Assembly: GCF_003427025.1 (NCBI RefSeq)
Contig: NZ_QVAI01000003.1
Coordinates: 62,001 to 126,000 of the forward strand
Reading direction: 5' to 3'
DNA: 64,000 nucleotides
Source: Jiangella endophytica
GTDB taxonomy: Bacteria; Actinomycetota; Actinomycetes; Jiangellales; Jiangellaceae
Shown here: in pieces, positions 9,901 to 17,810 of the stretch
Layout: each line of letters starts with the position of its first letter
How positions within the stretch are numbered: position 1 is the stretch's first letter
The notes under the pieces: model-generated
The model's input: only the letters and a program-made list of their open reading frames with translations
What the model was told of the DNA's origin: nothing
Database searches by the model: none
Translations under genes and position numbers: made by a program

Positions 9901-11246
9901 ACGGGGTCTGGGCGGTCCGCGGGCTGCTCACCGGCGACCCGACCGGCACCGAGCAGATCTACAAGGTCGACGAGGGGTACGTCGAGGGCATCGCCGCCGA
10001 CGACGACCTGCTCGCGCTCCTCGTCGACGACGTCGTCATCGGCTCGCACGACGGCGGCCGCAGCTGGGACGTGAACTACGAGATCCCCAATGGCGGTGCG
10101 CTCGACATCGTCCTGAGCGGCGAGCTGCTGATGGTCACCACCTACCGACCGGTGCAGCACGTCAGCCGCGACGGCGGGACGACCTGGACGCAGCTGCCCC
10201 AGCCGGTGGCCGGCGCCGTCGAGGACGACCTCGTCCCATGGGCCGGTGGCCTGCTGTGGTCGTCGCCGAACGCCGGGCTGTTCACCGCCGAGGACGACGG
10301 CTCCAACCCGCAGCGCATCGGCGTCCAGGCGGCCACGCCCTACGACCTGGAGATCGTCGACCGCGGCACGCCGACGCTGCTCGCCGGCACGGACTACGAC
10401 GTCTACGCCACGGACCTGCCCACCCGGCCCAAGCTGCAGGCCGGCGGTACCGAGTGGGGGCTGTCGGGCTACGAGGCGTACATCGGCACCCGGGTCGCAC
10501 AGATCGCCGTCGACCCGCAGGACCCGCGGACGGTGTGGAAGATCCGCAAGGACGCGCTGTCGCAGTTCTGGGTGTACCGCAGCACCGACGGCGGCCAGGA
10601 GTGGGAGTTCCTCAGCCGGACCAACGAGGTGCCGTTCGACCTCGCCGTCTCACCGGCCGATGCCGGCCGCGTCGTGATCCCGTTCTGGAGCCTCGGCGGC
10701 GTCGGGCTCTACGTCACCGCCGACGGCGGCCAGACCTGGCGCAAGCAGTTCCACGACGAGATGTTCACCACCGTCGCCCTGGACCCGGCCGACCCGGACG
10801 GGCTCTGGCTGGGCAGCGCGTCCGGCCTGTACCGCTCCGACGACTTCGGGCGGACGGTGCGGAAGGTCGCCGACGGCCAGGTGAGCTCCGTCGTGGCCGA
10901 CGGCGAGCGGATCGTGGCCGGCGGCACCGCCATCCAGGTCAGCGACGACGGCGGGCAGACGTTCGGCGCCGCCGACGCGGGCGGCGTGCCGATGCTCGTC
11001 GGCGACCTGATCGTCTCGCCGGCCGACGCGGACACCTGGTACGCCGCGACCAGCCAGTTCAGCGCGAACGGCCTGATCAAGGGCGGCCGCGGGGTGCTGC
11101 GCAGCACCGACGGCGGTCGCACCTGGGTGAACGTGTCCAACGGCCTGCAGAACCTCAACGTGGTGTCGCTGGAGATCAGCCCGGACGGACGCTGGCTCTA
11201 CGCCGGCACCCAGCTGGGCGGTGTGCACCGCATCCGCACCAGGTAG
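6936..11246 (+). CDS. Large secreted S8 subtilisin-like protease with C-terminal Asp-box propeller
   Basis: The ~1436-residue protein has a signal peptide (RRLRAGSG..., hydrophobic core, AGAAAE), an I9-type propeptide ending at the conserved APEVWEQ, and a full S8 triad: Asp in VAVLDSGVDYTHP (~171), His in NGHGTHVAG (~210) and Ser in GTSMAAPHVAG (~555). A PA domain is inserted between His and Ser (about residues 350-500). After an Ig-like stretch the C-terminal ~600 residues carry about nine Asp-box motifs (e.g. STDGGRTW, TADGGQTW, SRDGGTTW), forming a sialidase/BNR-like propeller for ligand or substrate binding. GGAG lies just before two adjacent ATGs (6936, 6939); either may be used. A divergent regulator lies upstream. 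Confidence 0.93.
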   Translation: MMIARRLRAGSGAALAVALAAAGLTPFAAGAAAETDPAADQETRVIVLMAGPDGEPGAPAELAAQLDSAQAATAAARAQGTMLAAADARGIEAQVEHEFTGLVHAVALTVQADDVDALRRLPGVAEVVPDERVKATTDVSVPLVGAPEVWEQEAPAGGPADGTGTIVAVLDSGVDYTHPSLGGGFGEGHKVVAGHDFANGDDDPMDDNGHGTHVAGIIAGTGDSAAPVTGVAPGAQLTAYKVMNARGEGWESDIIAGLEAATDPDNPYRADVVNMSLGGPGDGTDPLGLAATAATEAGVVVVASAGNSGPGAHTMGSPALADGVLSVGASASALVLPTARLAAPREEPIATYRVPFSASAPTTPAVGELVDVGDGDEEDYDRVGDVTGKVVAYRQNLPANVTDVAPWMIEQARLAEERGAIALLAYIDNFGGPVLMGEDPGAPSALESAAAEPGVVDVPLPSNAISGDDFRLDRLVVMSLLESQWDVLKRDLAAGPVSVEISGEDVTDQVLAFSSRGPSPDYSIEPDLVAPGFEIMSAIPTAWWEPGQYRLSGTSMAAPHVAGAAALLRQLRPDDVVGDVNARLTGSSAPVEAGPTIAGAGRLDVAAAAAADLIASPASVSLGLADLTTTTIGDTGSTTLRNTSGADVTVALTARSAPGSAGTATVTPAQATIPAGGELDVEVAVSADRPEQDADLAGWIVATAGDGTEVRVPYLLAARGLVVQTSPDPSDGASEAFIWTPGPLSEPPTVTVTPPRGRPVTVQAEHDHGSWYRAALTGPRVGAYAVDVAATTESGAGLIGSATFEVTAPVGNSNNPAAWQPIGPNSGSGPIATTPADPDVAAVTQYMKAGPWTTDDGGETWRQHNRLPVAGGTGNGNLVVAADDPDVMWYAVNGSTGGFLDTVADPAYRGRILRTEDGGDTWEQLDVPDVSTIALVSDPQTQVLVAVTAAALLVSHDRGDTWVSHANLAGSELTGAAVSGDDLFVANLDGVWAVRGLLTGDPTGTEQIYKVDEGYVEGIAADDDLLALLVDDVVIGSHDGGRSWDVNYEIPNGGALDIVLSGELLMVTTYRPVQHVSRDGGTTWTQLPQPVAGAVEDDLVPWAGGLLWSSPNAGLFTAEDDGSNPQRIGVQAATPYDLEIVDRGTPTLLAGTDYDVYATDLPTRPKLQAGGTEWGLSGYEAYIGTRVAQIAVDPQDPRTVWKIRKDALSQFWVYRSTDGGQEWEFLSRTNEVPFDLAVSPADAGRVVIPFWSLGGVGLYVTADGGQTWRKQFHDEMFTTVALDPADPDGLWLGSASGLYRSDDFGRTVRKVADGQVSSVVADGERIVAGGTAIQVSDDGGQTFGAADAGGVPMLVGDLIVSPADADTWYAATSQFSANGLIKGGRGVLRSTDGGRTWVNVSNGLQNLNVVSLEISPDGRWLYAGTQLGGVHRIRTR

Positions 11247-11263
11247 ACCGCACCAGGTAGACC
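11236..11263 (+). repeat. Perfect 14-bp tandem duplication over the stop codon
   Basis: GCACCAGGTAGACC occurs twice back to back (11236-11249, 11250-11263). The first copy contains the TAG of the large subtilase; the second copy is an untranslated duplicate, consistent with a recent slippage duplication. Confidence 0.85.
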
Positions 11264-11274
11264 GCAGCGCGCGG

Positions 11275-11310
11275 CGAGTGGGACGGGCCCCTCAGGCGTC
11301 GTCCCACTCG
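11275..11310. terminator. Bidirectional hairpin between convergent genes
   Basis: CGAGTGGGACG (11275-11285) pairs perfectly with 11300-11310 across a 14-base loop. It lies between the subtilase and the convergent small gene; the right arm falls inside the last codons of that gene. Confidence 0.5.
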
Positions 11311-11561
11311 TCGCGCAGTTCCTTGCGCAACACGTCGACCTGCACCATCAGTGCGCCGAGCAGTTCCTCGCGGTTCAGCCGATTGGTGGTGCGGTACGAC
11401 CACGCGGGCCGGCCGTCGGCGTCGAGGACCTTGATGAGCACGAACGCCTCGATGGCCGTCTCGCCCTGCGCGAGCGGATGCACCTCGAGGCCGGTGAGCA
11501 CCTGAGCGACCGGCACGCGCTCGTCGCCGATCGAATCGGGGTCGCTGTCCATGGAGGACAT
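11292..11561 (-). CDS. Small conserved-looking hypothetical protein
   Basis: An 89-residue acidic protein, with start MSSMDSDPDS chosen because the longer frame (to 11582) adds an unlikely tryptophan-rich lead. The body, VPVAQVLTGLEVHPLAQGETAIEAFVLIKVLDADGRPAWSYRTT, reads as a compact alpha/beta domain with an ordered helical end (NREELLGALMVQVDVLRKELRDEW). No export signal or known motif is visible. Function unknown. It is convergent with the big protease gene and divergent from the GDPD gene. Confidence 0.6.
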   Translation of the reverse strand: MSSMDSDPDSIGDERVPVAQVLTGLEVHPLAQGETAIEAFVLIKVLDADGRPAWSYRTTNRLNREELLGALMVQVDVLRKELRDEWDDA

Positions 11562-11680
11562 CCAAGCACCCACCACCCACACACCACGCGGTGGTCTTCA
11601 CCGACCTGTCAACCCTGGTCCGACTCCTCGTAACGTCGGTCGGTCAACCTGGCGCAACCCATCCGAATCGGAGGATTCTC

Positions 11681-12544
11681 GTGCGGATCGCCAGGATCGC
11701 AAGACTCGCCGGGCTCGTCGTCGCCACCGTGCTGATCGTTTCCCCAGGGGTCGCAGCCGCGGGCCAGCCGGGCGGCGAGGACGGCCCGGTCGTCATCGCC
11801 CACCGCGGCTCGTCCGGCATCGCGCCGGAGAACACCGCCGCGGCCGTCCGGGCTGCCGTCCGGCAGCGAGCGGACGTCGTCGAGATCGACGTCCAGCGGA
11901 CCAGCGACGGGCGGCTGGTCAACTTCCACGACTGCACACTGGAGCGCACCACCGACGTGGAGGAGCGGTTCCCGGGCCGGGCGTCGTACCGCGTGTCCGA
12001 CTTCACCTGGGCCGAGCTTCGCACCCTCGACGCGGGCTCGTGGTTCGACGAGAGCTTCGCGGGCGAGCCGATCATCACCGTCCGGGAGGTGATCCGGCAG
12101 CTCGGCCGGCGCACCGGCCTGCTCGCCGAGATCAGCCCGTGCGGGCACTACGCCGGCACCGGCCTGCCGGAGCAGCTGGCCGTGGAGCTGAGCGCGATCC
12201 CCGGCTACGTCGACGCGGCCCTGGCCGGCGGCCGGCTCGGCGTGCAGTCGTTCGAGGTCGCGGACGGGCGCGCGTTCCACGCCGCGCTGCCGGAGGTGCC
12301 GATCGGCCTGCTCGACGCCGAACGGCCCACGGAGACGGAGCTGCTGGAGCTGTCGACGTGGGCGGACCAGGTCAACCCGCAGTTCACCGTCACCGACCAG
12401 GCTCTGATCGACCGCGTGCACGAGCTGGGCATGGAGATCAACGTGTGGACGGTGAACGAGCCGGGCGCCATGCGGCGGATGCGCGACCTGAGCGTCGACG
12501 GGATCATCACCGACTTTCCGCAGTCGCTCACCCAGCGCGGCTGA
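11681..12544 (+). CDS. Secreted glycerophosphodiester phosphodiesterase
   Basis: The 287-residue protein starts at a GTG preceded by a strong GGAGGA site; a signal peptide (RIARIARLAGLVVATVLIV...AAAG) follows immediately. The GDPD catalytic motif is complete: IAHRGSSGIAPENT (HR), EIDVQRTSDG (E-x-D) and FHDCTLERTT (second His), plus the late INVWTVNEP typical of the TIM barrel. The enzyme hydrolyses glycerophosphodiesters to glycerol-3-phosphate and an alcohol outside the membrane, for phosphate or phospholipid scavenging. It is transcribed alone; a hairpin follows. Confidence 0.92.
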   Translation: MRIARIARLAGLVVATVLIVSPGVAAAGQPGGEDGPVVIAHRGSSGIAPENTAAAVRAAVRQRADVVEIDVQRTSDGRLVNFHDCTLERTTDVEERFPGRASYRVSDFTWAELRTLDAGSWFDESFAGEPIITVREVIRQLGRRTGLLAEISPCGHYAGTGLPEQLAVELSAIPGYVDAALAGGRLGVQSFEVADGRAFHAALPEVPIGLLDAERPTETELLELSTWADQVNPQFTVTDQALIDRVHELGMEINVWTVNEPGAMRRMRDLSVDGIITDFPQSLTQRG

Positions 12545-12561
12545 GGCGTCTCGGGGGCCGG

Positions 12562-12590
12562 CTCAGGGACCACCCCGAGATGTCCCTGAG
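12562..12590 (+). terminator. Hairpin after GDPD gene
   Basis: A perfect 9-bp stem (CTCAGGGAC, 12562-12570, with 12582-12590) and an 11-base loop lie 18 bases after the GDPD stop. Confidence 0.5.
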
Positions 12591-12653
12591 ACGGCCCTGA
12601 AACCACCCTTGAACTGCTGTTTCGTCGCCGGCGACAGTCGTAGCGTTGCCGCC

Positions 12654-13583
12654 ATGATCACAGCGGAACGGCTGACGAAACGCTACGGAGACAAGACCGC
12701 GGTCGACGCGATCGACTTCACGGTCCGGCCCGGCGCGGTCACCGGCTTCCTCGGCCCGAACGGCGCCGGGAAGTCCACGACCATGCGCATGGTGATGGGC
12801 CTCGACCACCCGTCCGGCGGCCGCGTCACCGTCAACGGCCGCGCCTACCGCGATCTCCCCGCGCCGCTGCACGAGGTCGGCGCGCTGCTGGAGGCGAAGG
12901 CGATCCACGGCGGCCGGACGGCCTACAACCACCTGCTGTGGCTGGCGAAGACGAACGGCATCCCGCGCCGCCGCGTCGACGAGGTCATCGGCATGGTCGG
13001 GCTGGACGCCGTCGCGCGCAAGCGCTCCGGCGGGTTCTCGCTCGGCATGGGCCAGCGGCTCGGCATCGCCGCCGCGCTGCTCGGCGACCCTGGCGTGCTG
13101 CTGTTCGACGAGCCGGTCAACGGCCTGGACCCGGAGGGCATCCGGTGGATCCGGAACCTCATCCGGTCGCTGGCCGCCGAGGGCCGGACCGTGTTCGTGT
13201 CCAGCCACCTGATGTCGGAGATGGCGCTGACCGCCGACCACCTGCTGGTGATCGGGCGCGGCGCGATCCTCGCCGACACCGACATGTCCGACTTCATCGC
13301 GCGCAACTCGGCCGCCCACGTCCGGGTGCGGTCCCCGCAGGGCGGCGTGCTGGCCGAGGCGCTGCGCGAGCGCGGCTGGGCGATCCGCCGCGACGACGAC
13401 GGCGCGCTGCTCGTCGACGGCGCCACCTCCGAGCAGGTCGGCGACGTCGCCGGGTCCCGCGGCCTCTACCTGCACGAGCTGAGCGTCGTCAACGCCTCGC
13501 TCGAGGAGGCGTTCATGCGCCTCACCGCCGACAGCGTCGAGTACCACGCCCGTACCGACCAGCCCGTTCCCGCCGGAGTGTGA
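12654..13583 (+). CDS. ABC transporter ATP-binding protein (BcrA/drug-exporter type)
   Basis: The 309-residue ATPase has Walker A GPNGAGKSTT (about residues 37-46), signature FSLGMGQRLGIA and Walker B VLLFDEPVNGLDPEG followed by the H-loop SSHLMSE. The sequence after the ATPase core is the C-terminal domain typical of the bacitracin-type (BcrA) subfamily. It pairs with the membrane gene five bases downstream to form an ABC-2 exporter, probably a dimer of each subunit. The substrate is unknown; drug or peptide export is usual for the subfamily. Confidence 0.92.
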   Translation: MITAERLTKRYGDKTAVDAIDFTVRPGAVTGFLGPNGAGKSTTMRMVMGLDHPSGGRVTVNGRAYRDLPAPLHEVGALLEAKAIHGGRTAYNHLLWLAKTNGIPRRRVDEVIGMVGLDAVARKRSGGFSLGMGQRLGIAAALLGDPGVLLFDEPVNGLDPEGIRWIRNLIRSLAAEGRTVFVSSHLMSEMALTADHLLVIGRGAILADTDMSDFIARNSAAHVRVRSPQGGVLAEALRERGWAIRRDDDGALLVDGATSEQVGDVAGSRGLYLHELSVVNASLEEAFMRLTADSVEYHARTDQPVPAGV

Positions 13584-13588
13584 CCGCC

Positions 13589-14425
13589 ATGACCACGCCA
13601 ACCACCCTCAGCCCGCCCGCGGCGGCGCCGGCCCCCCGTGCCGACGTCGGCCGGCCCCGGCTCACGTTCGGCCGCCTCCTCGACGCCGAGTGGACGAAGA
13701 TCCGCACCGTCCGCTCCACCGTCTGGACGCTCGCCTCGCTGTTCGTCCTCAGCGTCGGCCTGACGGCGCTGATCTGCTGGGGCGTCGCCGGCGAACTCGC
13801 CGACGACACCGCCGGCGAGCCGGTCGGCGCGTTCGTCACCTGGGGCCTGATGTTCGGCCAGATCGCCGCCCTCGTGCTGGGCATCCTGGTGGCGAGCGCC
13901 GAGTACTCCAGCGGCATGATCCGCACCACACTCGCCGCGGCGCCACGCCGCTGGCCGGTGCTGGCCGCCAAGACGACGGTGCTCACCGCCGTGCTGCTGG
14001 TCCTGGGCGCGATCACGTCGACCGTCGCGATCCTGGCCGGCAACTTCTTCCTCGACCGCGAGGGGATCGGGTTCTCGCTCACCGACCCCGACGTGCTGCG
14101 GACGATGGTCGGCGGCGGCCTCTACCTCGCGGTGCTGGGCGTGTTCGGCCTGGCGCTCGGCCTGCTGATGCGGCACACGGCCGGCGCGGTCACCGTCGGC
14201 ATCGCGCTGATCTTCATCGTCGGCAACCTGGTCGGCCTCATCCCCGGCGCGACCGGCGAGTGGCTGACGAAGCTGATGCCGGGCAACGCCGGGACGACGC
14301 TGGCCACCGTCGAGTCCTTCAACCCCGACCTGCTGGGGCCGTGGACCGGCTTCGGCGTGTTCGCCGGCGAGACGGCGTTGCTGCTGCTGGTCGCGGGCTG
14401 GCTGTTCTCCAGGCGGGACGCGTAG
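13589..14425 (+). CDS. ABC-2 type transporter permease
   Basis: The 278-residue membrane protein starts 5 bases after the ATPase stop. After a cytosolic Pro/Ala N-terminus and the motif LLDAEWTKIRTVRSTVWT (typical of ABC-2 permeases that partner BcrA-like ATPases), six hydrophobic segments can be counted: near residues 47-67, 90-110, 130-150, 170-190, 198-215 and 250-272. It ends with a short basic tail. It forms the exporter channel with the preceding ATPase. Confidence 0.9.
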   Translation: MTTPTTLSPPAAAPAPRADVGRPRLTFGRLLDAEWTKIRTVRSTVWTLASLFVLSVGLTALICWGVAGELADDTAGEPVGAFVTWGLMFGQIAALVLGILVASAEYSSGMIRTTLAAAPRRWPVLAAKTTVLTAVLLVLGAITSTVAILAGNFFLDREGIGFSLTDPDVLRTMVGGGLYLAVLGVFGLALGLLMRHTAGAVTVGIALIFIVGNLVGLIPGATGEWLTKLMPGNAGTTLATVESFNPDLLGPWTGFGVFAGETALLLLVAGWLFSRRDA

Positions 14426-14468
14426 GAGCGGGAAACTCGCGTGCGGCCGGGCGGTCGCGTCGGTTTCA

Positions 14469-15356
14469 ATGACCGGCGTGACCGCCTTCCGCCTGCCCAC
14501 GAAACTGTCCGAGTTCGCCGCCGGTGGCCAGGAACCCGGGCTGACGGCGTGGGCGGCGACGCTGCCGTCGGTGGTGCCCGACCTCCTGGAGCGGTGGGGG
14601 CTCACGGTCGCGGAACCCTACGAGCCGGGCGGGCAGTGCTCGTGGGTCGCGCCGGCCACGACGGCCGCCGGTGAACCCGTCGTGCTGAAGGTCGGCTACC
14701 GGCACGCCGAGGCCGAGCACGAGGCCGAGGGCCTGCGGTTCTGGGCCGGCGACGGCGCCGTGCGGGTGCTCGCCGACGAGACGTCCGACGCCACCAGCGC
14801 GCTGCTGCTCGAGCGGGCCGTGCCGGGCACGCTGCTGGCCCGGTCGCTGCCGGCGCTCGAGCAGGACGTCGTCCTGGCCGGCCTGCTGCGCCGGCTCTGG
14901 CGCCGCCCGCCCGAGGGTCACCCGTTCCGGACGCTGGCGTCGATGTGCGAGTTCTGGGCCCGCGACTTCGAGCGGCGGGTCGAGTCCGCGCCGCCCGAGT
15001 ACGACCGCGGACTGCTCCGCGAGGGGCTCACGTTCTACCGCGAACTGCCCCTGAGCAGCGACGACGACGTCCTCCTCTGCACCGATCTGCACCCCGAGAA
15101 CATCGTCGCCGCGCAGCGCGAGCCGTGGCTGGTCATCGACCCCAAGCCGTACGTCGGCGACCGCACCTACGACGCCACGCAGCACATGTTCAACATGGAC
15201 CGCCTCATGTCCGACCCCGGCGCGCTCTCCGACCGCATGGCCGGGCTGCTCGACCTCGACCCGCTGCGGCTGCGGCTGTGGTTGTTCGCCCGCTGCGTCC
15301 AGGAGTCGCCCGAGTGGGACGGCCTGTACGACGTCGCGGTCCGGCTGGCGCCCTGA
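14469..15356 (+). CDS. APH(6)/hydroxyurea-type antibiotic kinase
   Basis: The 295-residue protein resembles the aminoglycoside/hydroxyurea phosphotransferase family (streptomycin 6-kinase relatives): N-terminal LTVAEPYEPGGQCSWV, lysine-bearing VVLKVGYRHAEAEHEAEGLRFW, and the catalytic loop LLCTDLHPENIV (Asp and Asn of the kinase loop) followed by LVIDPKPYVGD (DFG-equivalent Asp). It could phosphorylate an aminoglycoside-like molecule or an unrelated metabolite; chromosomal copies without resistance are common in actinobacteria. No strong ribosome-binding site is seen; the gene follows the exporter by 43 bases and may share its transcript. Confidence 0.8.
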   Translation: MTGVTAFRLPTKLSEFAAGGQEPGLTAWAATLPSVVPDLLERWGLTVAEPYEPGGQCSWVAPATTAAGEPVVLKVGYRHAEAEHEAEGLRFWAGDGAVRVLADETSDATSALLLERAVPGTLLARSLPALEQDVVLAGLLRRLWRRPPEGHPFRTLASMCEFWARDFERRVESAPPEYDRGLLREGLTFYRELPLSSDDDVLLCTDLHPENIVAAQREPWLVIDPKPYVGDRTYDATQHMFNMDRLMSDPGALSDRMAGLLDLDPLRLRLWLFARCVQESPEWDGLYDVAVRLAP

Positions 15357-15376
15357 CCCGAGGCCAGAACCCGACC

Positions 15377-15668
15377 CGCATGACGACCCGGCGCGGGGTC
15401 GGGTGGCTGACCTCGGTGAAGCCGGCCGCCACGAACATGCAGACGGTGCCGACGTGCAGCTCCTCGACGATCACCTTCGTCGTCGTGATCGGGTAGCCCT
15501 CGACGGCTCGCGCGCCCCGCTCGCGGGCGATCCCGGCCGCGGCCCGCGCCAGCGCCGTCGCCGCTTGTACCGCTGGCACCAGCATCGCGACGCCGGGCCG
15601 CGCGTGCCGAACACCGCCCGCGGGTCGGCCCAGCTCGCGTCGTTCGCCGGCAGCACCGTGATCGTCAT
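15377..15668 (-). pseudogene. Broken GNAT acetyltransferase remnant
   Basis: The frame from 15668 gives an N-terminus MTITVLPANDASWADPRAVF...SRCWCQRYK, the start typical of a GNAT subfamily with a CxCQ-like motif. The frame then shifts: a second frame picks up ATALARAAAGIARERGARAVEGYPI...GTVCMFVAAGFTEV...RRVVMRVGF, the family's C-terminal third. The middle (~80 residues including the acetyl-CoA loop) is missing, and no stop closes the C-terminal frame before it runs into the kinase gene. This is a deletion plus frameshift remnant. It lies 4 bases after the stop of the histidine phosphatase gene, and an intact GNAT of the same subfamily heads this cluster. Confidence 0.7.
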
Positions 15669-15672
15669 GCGC

Positions 15673-16263
15673 CTACACCCGGAGGGCGTCGGGGAACCCG
15701 GTCCAGCGCAGCTCGTCGGGCAGGTGCCGGGTGTCGTTGTGCACGAGCACGGACGGCGGGCGGTCCGGCGCGTACCGGATCACGCTCAGCGCGGCGTTGC
15801 CCTGGTTCACCGTCAGCCAGCGCCACGGCGCCGCGTCGAGCGCGTGCCGCAGCAGCCAGCCGACGGTGAAGGCGTGCGTGACCACCAGCTCGTGCCGCTC
15901 GGCGTCGCCGCCGGCCGGGCCGGTGAACCGCTCGATCGCCCGCTCCGCCAGCCGGTCGCCGTCGTCGTCGCCGAACTGGTCGACGAAGCCCTGGTAGGCC
16001 GCGGGCAGTTGGTCGCGGGACGGCACGTAGTCGCCCGCCTCCGCGGCCTCGGCCGGCACGACTCCCACGAGCGCCGCGACGATGCGCGCGGTCTCGGCCG
16101 CGCGGGGCAGCGGTCCATGCCAGACGGCGTCGAGCCGTCGGCCGCCGTCACGCAGGCGGTGCCCGAGCAGCTCGGCCTGGCGCCGGCCGGCCGGCGTCAG
16201 CCCGGTCTCGTCGGGCGTGGCCTCGGCGTGCCGGGCGAGGTAGAGGTAGCGGGTGGCGGTCAT
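15673..16263 (-). CDS. Histidine phosphatase family protein
   Basis: The 196-residue protein begins MTATRYLYLARHAEATP with the RHx catalytic motif of the phosphoglycerate-mutase-like superfamily. GLTPAGRRQAELLGHRLR, the Arg-bearing HGPLPRAAETA and the second catalytic His in VVTHAFTVGWLL follow in order. It probably dephosphorylates a small molecule or sugar phosphate; the substrate is not evident. The start overlaps the stop of the upstream hydrolase by four bases (ATGA), so the two are translationally coupled. The open frame extends upstream to 17004, but that part is a shadow of the hydrolase. Confidence 0.88.
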   Translation of the reverse strand: MTATRYLYLARHAEATPDETGLTPAGRRQAELLGHRLRDGGRRLDAVWHGPLPRAAETARIVAALVGVVPAEAAEAGDYVPSRDQLPAAYQGFVDQFGDDDGDRLAERAIERFTGPAGGDAERHELVVTHAFTVGWLLRHALDAAPWRWLTVNQGNAALSVIRYAPDRPPSVLVHNDTRHLPDELRWTGFPDALRV

Positions 16264-17078
16264 GCTCTCCTCAGCAGGTCGTTGACGGCGTCGAGGACGG
16301 CCGGCCAGGCCGTCGACTCGGGATCGATGAGGCCGAAGTGTTCCACGCCGGTCAGTTCCCGCAGCGTGGCGTCCGGCCCGGCCGCGGCGCCGTAGCGGCG
16401 GCTGAACGCGGGCGGGACCTGGCGGTCCTCCGTGCCGTGCAGCAGCGCGACGGGGACACCCGGCGGGACGAGCGCCATCGGGTCGGCGACGGCGTACCGG
16501 CGCGCTCGGGTCACGGGGTCGCCGTCGAGCAGCTCCAGCGCCGCGCTGTGGTCGAGCTGCAGCTCGGCCGCCGCGACGAGGTCGAGCACGCCGGCCAGCG
16601 CGACGACCCCGGCGGGTGCTGTGGGCCGGCCCGCGGCGGTGGCCCAGCGGGAGCCCGCCCGCAAGTGGTGCCGCGACGCCGCCCAGACGGCGAGGTGGGC
16701 GCCGGCCGAGTGCCCCACGTGCACGACCCGCGTGTGGTCGACCGCGCCCGGTGCGGCGGCCGCCACCAACCCCGGCACCGTGTCCAGCGCCAGCGCCACG
16801 TCGTCGAACGTCGCCGGCCAGCCGCCGCCCGCCCCGATCCGCCGGTACTCGATCGCTGCCACGGTGTACCCGGCGGACGCGAGTCCCGCACACTGCGGCC
16901 GCGCGTGCGTCCGGTCGTACTCGGCCCGCCAGAACCCGCCGTGCACCACGACCACGAGCGGCGCACCCGTGCGCGGCCCGCCCGGGTGCCCCACGGGCAA
17001 CCACACGTCGGCCACCTGGTCGGGCAGATCGCCGTAGGCGACGGTCAGCCGCGGCGGGGGAGCGGCGCGGGTCAGCAC
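16260..17078 (-). CDS. Alpha/beta hydrolase (BD-FAE/arylformamidase-like)
   Basis: The 272-residue protein has the oxyanion motif VVVVHGGFWR (HGG), nucleophile elbow VGHSAGAHLAVW, acid in LLHGTEDRQVPP and His in GVEHFGLIDP: a complete Ser-Asp-His triad. HGGFWR and the overall order recall kynurenine formamidase and acetyl-xylan-esterase-like families. The likely start is GTG at 17078, 11 bases after the GNAT stop; no other good start fits. It is the middle gene of the GNAT, hydrolase, phosphatase operon. The natural ester or amide substrate is unknown. Confidence 0.85.
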   Translation of the reverse strand: MLTRAAPPPRLTVAYGDLPDQVADVWLPVGHPGGPRTGAPLVVVVHGGFWRAEYDRTHARPQCAGLASAGYTVAAIEYRRIGAGGGWPATFDDVALALDTVPGLVAAAAPGAVDHTRVVHVGHSAGAHLAVWAASRHHLRAGSRWATAAGRPTAPAGVVALAGVLDLVAAAELQLDHSAALELLDGDPVTRARRYAVADPMALVPPGVPVALLHGTEDRQVPPAFSRRYGAAAGPDATLRELTGVEHFGLIDPESTAWPAVLDAVNDLLRRA

Positions 17079-17088
17079 CTCCCGCGGG

Positions 17089-17715
17089 TCACGCCTTCGC
17101 CGCGCCACCCGAGGCCCCGTCCAGGTCGCGGCGCATGATCCAGCGCGGCCTCCGCGCGCTGGTCGCGTCCGTGCCGGCGACCCGCCTGAACCCGGCCCGC
17201 TCGAACATCCCGGTCGTTCCGACGTAGGCCAGCGACGTGCTGAGGCGCGCCCCGCCGGTCTCGACCGGGTAGCCCTCGACGGCCGGCGCCCCGTGCTCCG
17301 TCGCGAACGCGACCGCCTCGTGCAGCAGCTCCTCCGCCAGACCCTGCCGCCGGTATCCCGTCCGCACCACGAAGCACACGACCGACCAGACGGGGAGGTC
17401 GTCGACCGGCCGGATGGTCGTCGAGCGCACCAGCCGTTCCATCGTCGTCCGCGGCCCGACGTTGCACCAGCCGGCCGGTTCGTCGTCGACGTAGGCGATG
17501 AGACCGGGCGGCACCTCACCGGCGACCAGCTCGCGCAGCCGGTCCTCGCGGTCGGGGCCCGGCATGCGCCCGAACGCGCCCGACGGCAGCCGCCAGGACA
17601 GGCACCAGCATGCGTCGGATCCGTCGCCGCGCGGCGCGAGCAGGACGCGTAGATCGTCCCATCGCTGAGCAGTCGCGGGGTGGATCCGCACGATCGGTGC
17701 GACCTCGGCAGCCAT
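17089..17715 (-). CDS. GNAT family N-acetyltransferase
   Basis: The 208-residue protein has the acetyl-CoA-binding beta4-alpha3 region SVVCFVVRTGYRRQGLAEELL (R/Q-x-x-G-x-A type) and the C-terminal VEGYPVETGG...GTTGMFERAGFRRV typical of a subfamily with an N-terminal Cys-x-Cys (DACWCLSWRLPSG). The start at 17715 (MAAEVAP) is preferred over 17733. It is the first gene of the leftward cluster and diverges from ffh over ~95 bases. The acceptor is unknown. The broken gene at 15377-15668 appears to be a relative of the same subfamily. Confidence 0.85.
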   Translation of the reverse strand: MAAEVAPIVRIHPATAQRWDDLRVLLAPRGDGSDACWCLSWRLPSGAFGRMPGPDREDRLRELVAGEVPPGLIAYVDDEPAGWCNVGPRTTMERLVRSTTIRPVDDLPVWSVVCFVVRTGYRRQGLAEELLHEAVAFATEHGAPAVEGYPVETGGARLSTSLAYVGTTGMFERAGFRRVAGTDATSARRPRWIMRRDLDGASGGAAKA

Positions 17716-17810
17716 ACCGGCAGTCTGGCGCATGCCGCGGGGGAGGGCAGCGCGTTAGGCTTGCGGAGGACTCCCGTACCCTGCCGACGACCCTGAGGAC
17801 TTCAGCAGAC

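Noticed and set aside
6882-10160. 1092-codon minus-strand frame antisense to the large subtilase
   Set aside because: High-GC codon-position artefact: repetitive Gly/Arg/Asp/Val composition and no recognisable domain.
15673-17004. Very long version of the histidine phosphatase frame (443 codons)
   Set aside because: The N-terminal part is a shadow of the alpha/beta hydrolase; the true start is the ATG at 16263, which gives the family N-terminus.
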